The notes beneath the pieces were generated by a model. It saw nothing but the letters and a program-made list of their open reading frames with translations, ran no database searches and had not been told where the DNA came from. A DNA stretch of 41,449 bases. It comes from Actinomycetes bacterium (GTDB lineage: Bacteria; Actinomycetota; Acidimicrobiia; Acidimicrobiales; RAAP-2). The stretch is taken from assembly GCA_021791635.1 (NCBI GenBank), contig JAJYWF010000010.1:1-41449 (forward strand), read 5' to 3'. Shown piece after piece: positions 14,782 to 24,415 of this stretch; position 1 is the first letter of the stretch, and each line of letters opens with the position of its first letter. The translations under genes and the position numbers were made by a program.

Positions 14782-15822
14782 CTGAGCGGAACCCGCCGAC
14801 TCCGGCTCGACGCCGAGCTCGTTCGGCGTGGGCTCGTGCCTAATCGACGGCAAGCTCAGGTCGCCATCGATGCCGGGAGGGTCACCATCTCGGGGGCGCC
14901 CGCCGATAGGGCGGCTCGCCTCGTCGCTCGATCCGAACCGGTGCGGGTCCTGGGTCCCGGACCGTCCTTCGTGAGCAGGGGCGGCGACAAGCTCGCTGCG
15001 GCGCTCCGGCAATTTCTCGTCGATGTGAAAGGGGCGCGTGCTCTCGACGCCGGCGCGTCCACCGGGGGCTTCACCGACTGCCTTCTCCAACGAGGTGCGG
15101 CACGTGTGATCGCCGTGGACGTCGGGCACGGACAGCTCGATGCCCGCCTCCGAGCAGATGACCGCGTGTGGGTGTTGGAACGGACGAACGTCCGAGATCT
15201 CGACGTGGAACAGCTCGTCTCAGCCCACCATGGAGACGGCATACCGATCCGACCCCTCGCCTCCATCGACGGCGCGCCGGTCCCCGAGTCGGAGGAACCA
15301 TCGGTCAGGGAGGTGTCTCCCGCCTGGAAGGGGTCCGCCTCCAGGGTGGAGTCTTCCGCCGCGGAGGGGTCTTGGGCGCCAGTCGACGTCGTGACCGCCG
15401 ACCTTTCTTTCATCTCGCTCACCAAGGTCATCTCGGTCCTCCTGGGTCCGGTGCTTCGAGCAGGAGGCGAGGCGATCCTCTTGGTGAAGCCTCAATTCGA
15501 GGCGGGTCGGATCGAAGTCACGCGGGGCAGGGGGGTGGTGACCGACCCGTCGACCTGGCTGGCCACCCTCTCGGCGGTAGCGTGCGCGGTGGCTGATACC
15601 GGGGCAGCCATCATTGGGGCGATGGCATCACCGTTGACCGGTCCGTCGGGCAACCGGGAATTCTTCCTCCATGCCCGGACCGGTGCTGGCACGGGTTCGT
15701 CGCGGAACGCCCGGGCAAAGTGCACTACCGAGGAGATGGTCCTCCAGGCGATCCGGTCGGTGGCCCCGACATTCGAGCCGACGGCGGGCGCACGGCCTGC
15801 TCGGATCGAACAGGGCGAGTGA
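14782..15822 (+). CDS. tlyA: TlyA-type 16S/23S rRNA (cytidine-2'-O)-methyltransferase
   Basis: An S4 RNA-binding domain is followed by a FtsJ-like SAM methyltransferase. Visible motifs are FVSRGGDKL, LDAGASTGGFTDCLL (SAM site), VDVGHGQLD, TADLSFISL, LLVKPQFEAGR and SPLTGPSGN. The enzyme 2'-O-methylates rRNA cytidines and is linked to capreomycin susceptibility in mycobacteria. The nearest canonical start (GTG 14836) would begin inside the S4 domain. Upstream in the same frame lies RLDAELVRRGLV, the usual beginning of TlyA, after a TAG at 14770, and the only plausible initiator there is CTG at 14782. I chose that, giving 346 residues. An insertion of about 55 residues, absent from the M. tuberculosis protein as I recall it, lies between NVRDLD and the TADLSF strand. 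The stop overlaps the nadK start as GTGA. Confidence 0.88.
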   Translation: MSGTRRLRLDAELVRRGLVPNRRQAQVAIDAGRVTISGAPADRAARLVARSEPVRVLGPGPSFVSRGGDKLAAALRQFLVDVKGARALDAGASTGGFTDCLLQRGAARVIAVDVGHGQLDARLRADDRVWVLERTNVRDLDVEQLVSAHHGDGIPIRPLASIDGAPVPESEEPSVREVSPAWKGSASRVESSAAEGSWAPVDVVTADLSFISLTKVISVLLGPVLRAGGEAILLVKPQFEAGRIEVTRGRGVVTDPSTWLATLSAVACAVADTGAAIIGAMASPLTGPSGNREFFLHARTGAGTGSSRNARAKCTTEEMVLQAIRSVAPTFEPTAGARPARIEQGE

Positions 15823-16781
15823 CGTCCGACGTGGCTACCGTCGCCATCTTGGTCAACAACGGGCGCCCCGAGGCCGTAGCCCTTGCTTCCGAGACGAGCG
15901 CCTGGCTCACGGCCGAAGGCCACCGGGTCCGGGTGCTTCGGCTTCCTGAAACCGAGGGCGGAGCATCGGCTGGCGCGAACGGGGAGCTCACGCCGGCAAC
16001 AGTGGCGGGCGCCGATGTGGCGGTGAGCTTGGGCGGCGACGGGACGTTCCTGCGCCTAGCCCCATTGGCCTACACCTCCCGAACGCCGGTCTTCGGCGTC
16101 AACTTCGGACGCGTCGGGCACCTCCTCGAGGTGGACCCTCTCCGCCTGTCCGAAGTGCTCCGACGTGCGGTCACCGGCAACGTGGAGGTCGAAAACCGCA
16201 GCGTCCTGGCTGTCACCGTGAGCGGCGGACTTGCACCGGCCGCCGGCGACGACCGTTCACTTCGGGAGGCCGAGGTGCCCGGAGAAGGCGGGAGGTGGTG
16301 GATGGCGCTGAACGAGGTCGTCGTGGAGAAGACCGTGCCCGGCCACATGGTGCACCTCACGACGACATTCGACGGTGAGCCCGGCCCGACCTACCGGGCC
16401 GACGGTGTCCTGGTGTCCACCCCGACTGGATCGACGGGCTACAACCTGTCGGCAGGTGGCCCGGTCATGGCGCCGGAGATGCGATCGATGATCGTGACGC
16501 CGGTGGCTCCTCACTTCTCGATCGACCGCAGCGTCGTGCTGAACGCCGACCGAACGGTGACCATTGCCGTCACCGCTGCTCGGCCCGCGGTCATGGTGGT
16601 CGATGGCCGTGAAGTCGGACGCTTGGACCCCGGAGCTCAAGTGCGATGCCGGATTGCCCCATCGGCGCTCCGGGTCATCACCGTCGGCGATCGGCGGCTC
16701 GGTTCGGTCCTGCGTCGCATCCTGTCGCCCGGTCCCGTCGAGACAGGCCTCAGGACATCCACCGTCAGACAGCAAGGATGA
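15819..16781 (+). CDS. nadK: NAD kinase
   Basis: The product has about 320 residues and phosphorylates NAD to NADP in the cytosol. The diagnostic motifs are LGGDGTFLR (GGDG), VNFGRVGHL, LNEVVVEK, and the large conserved block ADGVLVSTPTGSTGYNLSAGGP. GTG 15819 overlaps the tlyA stop as GTGA; GTG 15831 is a close alternative. The position after tlyA and before recN matches Rv1694-Rv1696. An insertion around residues 125-155 (AGDDRSLREAEVPGEGG) makes it slightly longer than average. Confidence 0.95.
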   Translation: MTSDVATVAILVNNGRPEAVALASETSAWLTAEGHRVRVLRLPETEGGASAGANGELTPATVAGADVAVSLGGDGTFLRLAPLAYTSRTPVFGVNFGRVGHLLEVDPLRLSEVLRRAVTGNVEVENRSVLAVTVSGGLAPAAGDDRSLREAEVPGEGGRWWMALNEVVVEKTVPGHMVHLTTTFDGEPGPTYRADGVLVSTPTGSTGYNLSAGGPVMAPEMRSMIVTPVAPHFSIDRSVVLNADRTVTIAVTAARPAVMVVDGREVGRLDPGAQVRCRIAPSALRVITVGDRRLGSVLRRILSPGPVETGLRTSTVRQQG

Positions 16782-16791
16782 GGCCGGCGGC

Positions 16792-18495
16792 GTGCTAACG
16801 GAGCTTCGGGTGCGCGGTCTCGGGGTGATCGACGATCTCACCGTCACTTTCGGGCCGGGTATGACGGCAGTCACCGGTGAGACCGGCACCGGAAAGACGC
16901 TCCTGGTAGAGGCCCTTCACCTGGTGCTCGGCGGGCGTGCCTCGCCGTCACTTGTACGTGACGGTGCCGACGAGGTCCTGGTCGAGGCCCGCTTCGTGAT
17001 GGCCCCGGCTCCAGAAGACAGCGAGAGCGAGGTGGTCCTGGCCCGATCGGTTCCGGCGTCGGGGCGTTCCCGATCCTGGCGGGACGGGCGGATGGTGCCG
17101 CTTACCGGGCTCGCCGAGTCGGGTGCTGACCTGGTGGACATCTACGGGCAGCACGATCACCAAGCACTGCTCTCGCCGGCGGCGCAGAGGCGGATCCTCG
17201 ACGAGTACTGCGGATCCGATCTCTCGCCGCGCCGCAACGCCCGACGCGCTCTCCGGGAGCTCGAAGACGCCATCGCCGCGCTGGGAGGGAGCGACGCCGA
17301 GCGTTCCAGGGAAGCAGACGTGCTCCGTCACCAGCTCCGGGAGATCGACGGCGCGACCATCTCGGATCCGGAAGAGGAAGTTCACCTGAGAGAAGAACGG
17401 GATCGACTGGCGGAGCTGGCGGAGCACCGGGGAGCGGTCGCATCGATCCTGGCCTCGTTCGAAGGTGACGCCGGTGGAGCGGGCTCGGGTGCCGACGAGG
17501 GGGTGCTCTCGGTCCTGGCCCGATCGGCGGAGGCGTTGGGATCGATGCGGGCCCTGTCCGGCTGGGCCGACCGGGTGCGAGCGGCGGTGACCGATCTCGG
17601 TGACGTGGCCAGCGAGCTCCGTCATGCCACCGAAGCATGGGAGGACGATCCAGATCGCCTCGATCAGGTGCATCGGCGCCTCCAGCAGCTGGCTGAGCTC
17701 CGTCGGAAGTATGGGCCCTCACTGCCCGAAGTCCTGGCCTTCGCCGAGCGGGCCCGGCAACGTCTGGAGCTGTTGGACCGGGCCGAGGCCACCGCAGCCG
17801 ACCTGACGGAGCGACGGAGGGCCGCAGTGGTCGAGCTTCACGCGGCTGAGGACGAGCTTCGAGCTACGCGACGGGACGGCGCCGCGAAATTTGCCACGTT
17901 GGTCGAGGAGCGCCTGCGAGACCTGGCCATGCCCCACGCCCGCTTCACGGTGGTCGTCGGCACCGGCGGGGACCCGTCCGGACCGGGTACCGAGCCGTCC
18001 GAGGGGCAGGATCGTGCCGGTGACCGCGTGCGGTTCCTTCTCGGAGCCAATCCGGGGGAGCCCGTACAAGAGCTCCTTCGGGTGGCCTCCGGAGGCGAGC
18101 TGTCCCGAACGATGCTGGCCATCCGACTGGTGGCCAGTGGCGGTCCCGACACCATGGTGTTCGACGAAGTGGACTCAGGGGTGGGTGGGGAGGCCGCCCG
18201 CTCGCTGGCCCGGGCGCTGACGGAGGTGGCACGTCACCGCCAGGTGCTGGTCGTGACCCATCTTCCCCAGGTCGCGGCGGCAGCGGATAGTCAGATCACG
18301 GTACGCAAGGTGCTCGAAGGGGGTCGTACCGTGACCGAAGTCCACGTTCTCGACGCTGAGGAGCGAGTTGTCGAACTCTCTCGGATGCTCTCGGGCCATC
18401 CCGACAGCCCCACCGCCCGGGCCCATGCCGAAGAGCTGCTGGCAATGAGCGCTCGGGAGGACCCGTCCACCATGTCTCCGGGTCGCGTGGATTAG
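16792..18495 (+). CDS. recN: DNA repair ATPase RecN
   Basis: The product has 567 residues, the normal length for this SMC-like protein in double-strand break repair. Walker A (GETGTGKTLLVEALHLVLGG) is at the N-terminus; the ABC signature (ASGGELSRTMLAIRL), Walker B (MVFDEVDSGVGG) and VLVVTHLPQVAA are at the C-terminus; a charged coiled coil lies between. The GTG start follows the nadK stop by 10 nt with GATGAGG upstream. The C-terminal end reaches into the promoter of the pyrG leader: the TAG stop is the first part of TAGCGT. Confidence 0.95.
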   Translation: MLTELRVRGLGVIDDLTVTFGPGMTAVTGETGTGKTLLVEALHLVLGGRASPSLVRDGADEVLVEARFVMAPAPEDSESEVVLARSVPASGRSRSWRDGRMVPLTGLAESGADLVDIYGQHDHQALLSPAAQRRILDEYCGSDLSPRRNARRALRELEDAIAALGGSDAERSREADVLRHQLREIDGATISDPEEEVHLREERDRLAELAEHRGAVASILASFEGDAGGAGSGADEGVLSVLARSAEALGSMRALSGWADRVRAAVTDLGDVASELRHATEAWEDDPDRLDQVHRRLQQLAELRRKYGPSLPEVLAFAERARQRLELLDRAEATAADLTERRRAAVVELHAAEDELRATRRDGAAKFATLVEERLRDLAMPHARFTVVVGTGGDPSGPGTEPSEGQDRAGDRVRFLLGANPGEPVQELLRVASGGELSRTMLAIRLVASGGPDTMVFDEVDSGVGGEAARSLARALTEVARHRQVLVVTHLPQVAAAADSQITVRKVLEGGRTVTEVHVLDAEERVVELSRMLSGHPDSPTARAHAEELLAMSAREDPSTMSPGRVD

Positions 18496-18498
18496 CGT
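18493..18498 (+). promoter_or_regulatory. -10 hexamer TAGCGT before the pyrG leader ORF
   Basis: TAGCGT overlaps the recN stop codon and ends 6 nt before a GTG at 18505. The same hexamer and spacing occur before the gene at 14157. No clear -35 is visible. Confidence 0.45.
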
Positions 18499-18500
18499 AG

Positions 18501-20225
<1,725 letters not shown>

Positions 20226-20302
20226 TCTCCGTCGTCGGAGTAGGGCCGAGCAAGCCGGTGACGCCGAACGGGAGCGGAGGCACAGGAAGGGACGGTGGCA
20301 CA

Positions 20303-20941
20303 GTGGCATTCCCGCCAATGAACGGTTTCTCCAGGATCGCCGAAGACGAGGTTCTCGGCACTTGGCTCTTCACTGTGGGCAGGGCCACGTGCGCCGACCC
20401 CGACGGCGGGCAGTTCGAGAGGTACATCGTGCATCACCCCGGTGCGGTGGCGGTGGTGCCGGTGGACGACGACGGGTGGGTCACGCTTGTCCGCCAGCTC
20501 CGACCCGCCGTATGGGATGACGTGCTCGAGATCCCGGCCGGGACCCGCGACGTCGACGGAGAGGATCTCGATGAGACGGCGCGTCGGGAGCTGGCCGAAG
20601 AGGCCGGGTGGCAGGCGGATCGGCTCCAACGACTCGTCTCCACGTACAACTCGCCGGGCTTCTCCGACCAGGTGACGACCATCTTCTTGGCTACCAAGCT
20701 CACGCCATGTGCCACCGACCGGCGCGGCGAGGAGGAGCGGTGGATGACCGTAGAGCGCGTGCATCTCACCGACGTCGACTCCCTGGTGGCCGGGGGTCGG
20801 ATCATGGACCAGACCACGCTCCTCGGCCTCTACATGGCGAGATCCGTGCTTTCTCACATCCCCGGCCGGGTCGGGAGCGGGCCCGGGGTCGAGCCCGGGG
20901 TCGAGCCCGGGGTCGGGGAACTACCGGCGGCCCGTCAGTGA
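20303..20941 (+). CDS. NUDIX hydrolase, ADP-ribose pyrophosphatase-like
   Basis: The product has 212 residues. The NUDIX box reads AGTRDVDGEDLDETARREL followed by AEEAGW, with one extra residue in the first spacer as in the actinobacterial ADPRase group. LEIPAGTRD and YNSPGFSDQ support the ADP-ribose branch; the enzyme would hydrolyse ADP-ribose or a similar nucleoside diphosphate. GTG 20303 has AGGAAGGG 11 nt upstream and is preferred to ATG 20318. The C-terminal tail contains a PGVEPGVEPGVG repeat. It lies in the pyrG-xerD interval, as Rv1700 does. Confidence 0.88.
   Translation: MAFPPMNGFSRIAEDEVLGTWLFTVGRATCADPDGGQFERYIVHHPGAVAVVPVDDDGWVTLVRQLRPAVWDDVLEIPAGTRDVDGEDLDETARRELAEEAGWQADRLQRLVSTYNSPGFSDQVTTIFLATKLTPCATDRRGEEERWMTVERVHLTDVDSLVAGGRIMDQTTLLGLYMARSVLSHIPGRVGSGPGVEPGVEPGVGELPAARQ
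20881..20916 (+). repeat. Three 12-bp coding repeats
   Basis: The unit gcccggggtcga is repeated three times in frame, the last copy with one change, and encodes the GVEP tail repeats of the NUDIX protein. Confidence 0.85.
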
Positions 20942-20950
20942 CATGAACGC

Positions 20951-21943
20951 GTGGTGACGGAGTCGAGCCCGCCAGAGAGCAGGGCAATTCCCGGTTGCCT
21001 GGAGACGTCGTCGCGACGTGCTCGCCCCCTGAGCGTGCCCTCGGAGGAGTACCTCTCGTGGCTGGCCGTGGAGCGGGGACGAGCGCGAAACACGTTGCTT
21101 GCCTATCACCGAGATCTGGCCTACTACGAGGAGACCTTGGCCGACCGGGGCCTCCAGTCCCCGGCTGGAGCGGAACGTGGAGACATCGACGCCCACTTCG
21201 ATCGGATGGCCTCGGAACAGCGGAGTCCGGCGACGATGGCCCGCTCACTGTCGGTCATTCGCGGCCTGCACCAGTTCATGGTCGACGAGGAGATGACCAC
21301 TGCTGATCCGACGGCCGACATGCCGTCCGGCCGGCCACCACTTCGCTTGCCCAAAGCCCTCAGTGAGCCCGACGTGGAGCGGCTGCTGTCCGCAGCGGGA
21401 ACTGACAGTCCGGCTGATCGTCGTGACCGGGCACTCCTCGAACTGCTCTACGGGACCGGGGCGAGGATCTCCGAGGTGACGAGCCTTGACTTGGCCGACC
21501 TCGTCTCTGGCGACGGTCTCCTCCGCCTGTACGGGAAGGGCGGCAAGGAGCGGCTGGTCCCACTGGGGAGCTGGGCTCGTCGGGCACTGGAGGCGTGGCT
21601 GGTCCCGGAAGGACGCGGGGCCATGGTGCCCCCGAGATGGCGCCGGCGCGGTGATGCCGAAGCCGTCTTCTTGAACATCCGTGGAGGGCGTCTCAGCCGG
21701 CAGGGAGCCTACGAGATCCTCCGCAAGCGCGCCCTCCAGGCTGGCTTCGAGGAGCGTGTGGGGCCCCATGTCCTCCGACACTCCTGCGCCACCCACATGC
21801 TGGCCCACGGCGCCGACATACGGGCTGTCCAGGAGCTTCTCGGGCACGCCTCGGTGAACACCACGCAGCTGTACACCAAGGTGACCGTCGAGCATCTCCG
21901 GGCGGCCTACCTGTCCGCCCATCCCCGGGCGGGTGGGCGTTGA
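20951..21943 (+). CDS. xerD: Tyrosine recombinase XerD/XerC
   Basis: The product has 330 residues. The N-terminal SAM-like core-binding domain (SEEYLSWLAVERGRARNTLLAYHRDL) is followed by the catalytic domain with Arg in YGTGARISE, Lys in GKGGKER, HVLRHSCATHML, LGHASVNTTQLYT and the nucleophile Tyr in the last motif. It resolves chromosome dimers at dif together with a partner recombinase. The order NUDIX-xerD matches Rv1700-Rv1701, which favours XerD, although XerC cannot be excluded from sequence alone. The start may be GTG 20951 or 20954. The first 30 residues precede the domain and look non-conserved. Confidence 0.93.
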   Translation: MVTESSPPESRAIPGCLETSSRRARPLSVPSEEYLSWLAVERGRARNTLLAYHRDLAYYEETLADRGLQSPAGAERGDIDAHFDRMASEQRSPATMARSLSVIRGLHQFMVDEEMTTADPTADMPSGRPPLRLPKALSEPDVERLLSAAGTDSPADRRDRALLELLYGTGARISEVTSLDLADLVSGDGLLRLYGKGGKERLVPLGSWARRALEAWLVPEGRGAMVPPRWRRRGDAEAVFLNIRGGRLSRQGAYEILRKRALQAGFEERVGPHVLRHSCATHMLAHGADIRAVQELLGHASVNTTQLYTKVTVEHLRAAYLSAHPRAGGR

Positions 21944-21966
21944 AGGGCGGGAGAAGCATCTAGGCT
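21940..21966 (+). promoter_or_regulatory. Promoter TTGAAG / TAGGCT before the dksA-like gene
   Basis: TTGAAG (21940-21945, overlapping the xerD stop) and TAGGCT (21961-21966) are 15 nt apart, a short spacer. TAGGCT ends 6 nt before an ATG at 21973, fitting a leaderless start. Confidence 0.45.
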
Positions 21967-21972
21967 TGCCTC

Positions 21973-22110
21973 ATGGGCTATGGCGAGCTCCCGATCGGAG
22001 CGTCCAGAACTCGGCCGATGTGCACCATGGCGCCGGGGAGGCGCCACGCGGGTGCCGGACCGAAGAAGGGGCTGGCCACCACCCCGACGATCCCGCCTCG
22101 ACACACCTGA
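21973..22110 (+). CDS. Putative 45-residue ORF directly upstream of the dksA-like gene
   Basis: ATG 21973 follows a TAGGCT hexamer by 6 nt. The frame runs 45 codons to TGA 22108-22110, and the next three bases are the ATG of the DksA/TraR-like gene, in the same frame. The product (starting MGYGELPIGASRT, later GPKKGLATTP) is basic, Pro/Thr/Gly-rich and has no known domain. It may be a leader peptide that couples translation of the next gene, or a short free protein; stop readthrough would make an N-terminally extended regulator. Translation is not proven. Confidence 0.4.
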   Translation: MGYGELPIGASRTRPMCTMAPGRRHAGAGPKKGLATTPTIPPRHT

Positions 22111-22467
22111 ATGCCCATGCCGAACGACGCACCCACGACCGAGCCGGCTGTCGACTACCGGGCGCTACTGGAGCACGAACGCGCCGATCTGCGCCGGCAG
22201 CTCGCCGACCTGGGGTTCGGGGAGTCCGAAGGCCTTACCTACGATCCGAACTTCGCCGACACCAGCCAGGTGACGGCCGAGCGTGGCGAGGCCGGCGCGT
22301 TGGCCGCCGAGCTGAACGAGGCCCTCGAAGAGGTGGAAGCGGCCATCGAGAGGCTGAACGAGGGAGCGTACGGTCGTTGCGAAGTGTGTCGGCAGCTGAT
22401 CCCCGAAGCACGCCTGGAGGCCATGCCGGCGGCCCGTCGATGCATCTCGTGCGCCGGGCGCGCCTGA
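22111..22467 (+). CDS. DksA/TraR-type C4 zinc-finger regulator
   Basis: The product has 118 residues. An N-terminal coiled coil (LLEHERADLRRQLADLGFG, then ELNEALEEVEAAIERLNEG) leads to a C4 zinc finger, YGRCEVC with a second RCISC pair 16-17 residues on. This is the layout of TraR/DksA proteins that enter the RNA polymerase secondary channel. The acidic tip needed by E. coli DksA is not clearly present, so a direct stringent-response role is uncertain. ATG 22111 lies immediately after the stop of the small upstream ORF. A second ATG two codons later is an alternative. Confidence 0.88.
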   Translation: MPMPNDAPTTEPAVDYRALLEHERADLRRQLADLGFGESEGLTYDPNFADTSQVTAERGEAGALAAELNEALEEVEAAIERLNEGAYGRCEVCRQLIPEARLEAMPAARRCISCAGRA

Positions 22468-22525
22468 ACGGGGGGCGTCTTCTCCGGACGCGTCGCTTCG
22501 GGACCGGCCATGTGGGACGCACCGG

Positions 22526-23308
22526 GTGAGCGGCGTCGGCGGCGGGGGATCGAGGGCCGGGAGACCAGGGAGGCAACGCCAGACGACGGCGGTGTGGCTG
22601 ATCGCCATTGTCGCTGTCGTGGCCGTACTCGTCCGGACGCACCACATCACGACGATCGAGATCGTGCTGTTCTGCGTGATCGTGCCGTCGATCATCCTGC
22701 ACGAGATATCCCACGGCTGGGTAGCACTGGCCTTCGGCGACGACACGGCCAAGCGGGCCGGGCGCCTCACGCTCAATCCTCTGGCCCACGTCGATCTGGT
22801 CGGGACCATCATCGTGCCGGCCGTCATGGCCCTGAGCGGCGTGGGCATGTTCGGCTGGGCGAAGCCGGTCCCGGTCAATCCCGGCGCGCTCCGCCACCCC
22901 CGAAACGAAGGGGTCGCCGTGTCCCTCGCCGGCCCGGCGACCAACGTGCTCCTGGCCGCACTCGCTTACGGGCTGTTCCGAGCCTTCAACGGCGTCGACA
23001 CCGTCACCATCGAGGGAACTTTCGGGGCCCTGTGGGCCGAAGTGCTCTTCTTCCTCGGTCTCACGAACATCTGGCTGGCAGTGTTCAACATGGTGCCGAT
23101 CCCACCGCTCGACGGGTCGGTGCTGTTCGAGAGGCTGCTCCCGCGACGGTGGTGGCCGGCCTACCTGCGGTTCCGGCCCTACACCATGCCGGTGCTGGTC
23201 GGGTTGGTGCTGGTGAACTTCTACTTGCACCCTGGTCCGCTGACCTGGCTCTACACACACCTCTACACGTGGTGGGCCGGTCGCCTCGGACTGCGAGTGG
23301 TGAGCTAG
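22526..23308 (+). CDS. M50 family site-2-protease-like membrane metalloprotease
   Basis: The product has 260 residues and several transmembrane helices. The zinc motif is HEISHG (HExxH) in helix 2. Other M50B signatures are NPLAHVDLVGTI, MFGWAKPVPVNP, SLAGPATN and MVPIPPLDG, the last carrying the third, acidic zinc ligand. It lacks a PDZ domain, so it belongs to the short YwhC/Rip3-like group, which cleaves substrates within the membrane; its substrate is unknown. The start is GTG 22526, 58 bp after the zinc-finger gene. It converges with trpS. Confidence 0.92.
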   Translation: MSGVGGGGSRAGRPGRQRQTTAVWLIAIVAVVAVLVRTHHITTIEIVLFCVIVPSIILHEISHGWVALAFGDDTAKRAGRLTLNPLAHVDLVGTIIVPAVMALSGVGMFGWAKPVPVNPGALRHPRNEGVAVSLAGPATNVLLAALAYGLFRAFNGVDTVTIEGTFGALWAEVLFFLGLTNIWLAVFNMVPIPPLDGSVLFERLLPRRWWPAYLRFRPYTMPVLVGLVLVNFYLHPGPLTWLYTHLYTWWAGRLGLRVVS

Positions 23309-23335
23309 TCGTGGAGTTGTCGAGGCCCGCCGTGC

Positions 23336-24316
23336 TCAGCGCATCAGAAGGCCGACGGCCTCAGCCGCCCTCAGATAGGTGGCTGACGCCACTTCGTGGG
23401 CCTTTCTGGCACCGGTCTCCAACACCGCTCTGACCCCGGAGAGGTCGGCGGAGTACTCGCCGTGGCGCTCCCGGACCGGACGCAGGAGCTCTATCACCGC
23501 ATCGGCGGCGTCCCGCTTCAGGTCCCCGTACCGTTGGTACTCGCTGGCGATCTCCTGGGGACGGCGCCCCGAAGCGGCGGCGAAGATGTCCAAGAGGTTC
23601 GACAGGCCGGGCTTGGTCGACGGGTCGTAGCGGACGTCGCCATCGGTGTCGGTGACCGCCTTTCTGATCTTGCGCTCGATGTCGGCCGGATCGTCGAGGA
23701 CGCCGATCGTCCCGAGCGGCGAGCTCACCGACTTGGACATCTTGCGTTCAGGGTGCTGGAGGTCCATGACCCTGGCCCCCACCTGGGGGATGGCGGCGTC
23801 GGGGACGACGAAGGTGGTCCCGAACCGCTGGTTGAACCGTTGAGCCAGGTCACGGGCCAGCTCGAGGTGCTGGCGCTGATCGTCGCCGACTGGCACCCGC
23901 TCGGCGTCGTACAAGAGGATGTCGGCCGCCATGAGGACCGGATAGGTGAACAGCCCGACCCGGACGTCTTCCTGGCCACGCCCCTTGTCCTTGAATTGGG
24001 TCATCCGGCGGAGCTCGCCCATGGCCGTCGTGCACTCCAAGAGCCACGTGAGCCGGGGGTGCTCGGGTACCTGGCTCTGGACGAAGACGGTGCACAACGC
24101 CGGGTCCAGTCCGGCGGCCAGGAGGTTCACCGCCGCATCGAGAGTCCTCTCCCGCAGGTGCTGGGGCTCGATCTCGATGGTCAGGGCATGGAGGTCGACG
24201 ATGCAGAAGTAGGCGTCGTGCTCTTGCTGATGGGACACCCATTGCCGCACGGCCCCCAGGTAGTTCCCCAGATGCATCTCGCCCGAGGGCTGCACGCCCG
24301 AAAGTACCCTGGCCAT
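23336..24316 (-). CDS. trpS: Tryptophanyl-tRNA synthetase
   Basis: The product has 326 residues and charges tRNA-Trp. Class I signatures are GVQPSGEMHLGNYLGA (HIGH equivalent) and ERKMSKS. YPVLMAADILLYDAERVPVGDDQRQHLELARDLA and MTQFKDK are characteristic of TrpRS. The start ATG 24316 is fixed by the conserved beginning ARVLSGVQPSG and by a TACCGT hexamer 8 nt upstream. The open frame continues far upstream antisense to scpA, which is a coincidence of GC-rich sequence. trpS interrupts the plus-strand block between the M50 gene and scpA. Confidence 0.96.
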   Translation of the reverse strand: MARVLSGVQPSGEMHLGNYLGAVRQWVSHQQEHDAYFCIVDLHALTIEIEPQHLRERTLDAAVNLLAAGLDPALCTVFVQSQVPEHPRLTWLLECTTAMGELRRMTQFKDKGRGQEDVRVGLFTYPVLMAADILLYDAERVPVGDDQRQHLELARDLAQRFNQRFGTTFVVPDAAIPQVGARVMDLQHPERKMSKSVSSPLGTIGVLDDPADIERKIRKAVTDTDGDVRYDPSTKPGLSNLLDIFAAASGRRPQEIASEYQRYGDLKRDAADAVIELLRPVRERHGEYSADLSGVRAVLETGARKAHEVASATYLRAAEAVGLLMR

Positions 24317-24324
24317 GGACGGCA

Positions 24325-24330
24325 ACGGTA
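24325..24330 (-). promoter_or_regulatory. -10 hexamer TACCGT for trpS
   Basis: On the minus strand TACCGT ends 8 nt before the trpS ATG, giving a probably leaderless mRNA. It lies in a 99-bp region shared with the divergent scpA promoter. Confidence 0.4.
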
Positions 24331-24402
24331 TACCGCGGCCCGGACCACACCCGCACTGGTAGCCGGCAGTTCGAGATGCGCGATCGGCGAGCCGGCGGAC
24401 GG

Positions 24403-24408
24403 TATGGT
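24403..24408 (+). promoter_or_regulatory. -10 hexamer TATGGT for scpA
   Basis: TATGGT ends 7 nt before GTG 24416, which supports that codon as the scpA start even though an in-frame ATG (24404) lies inside the hexamer. Confidence 0.4.
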
Positions 24409-24415
24409 CGGTGTC

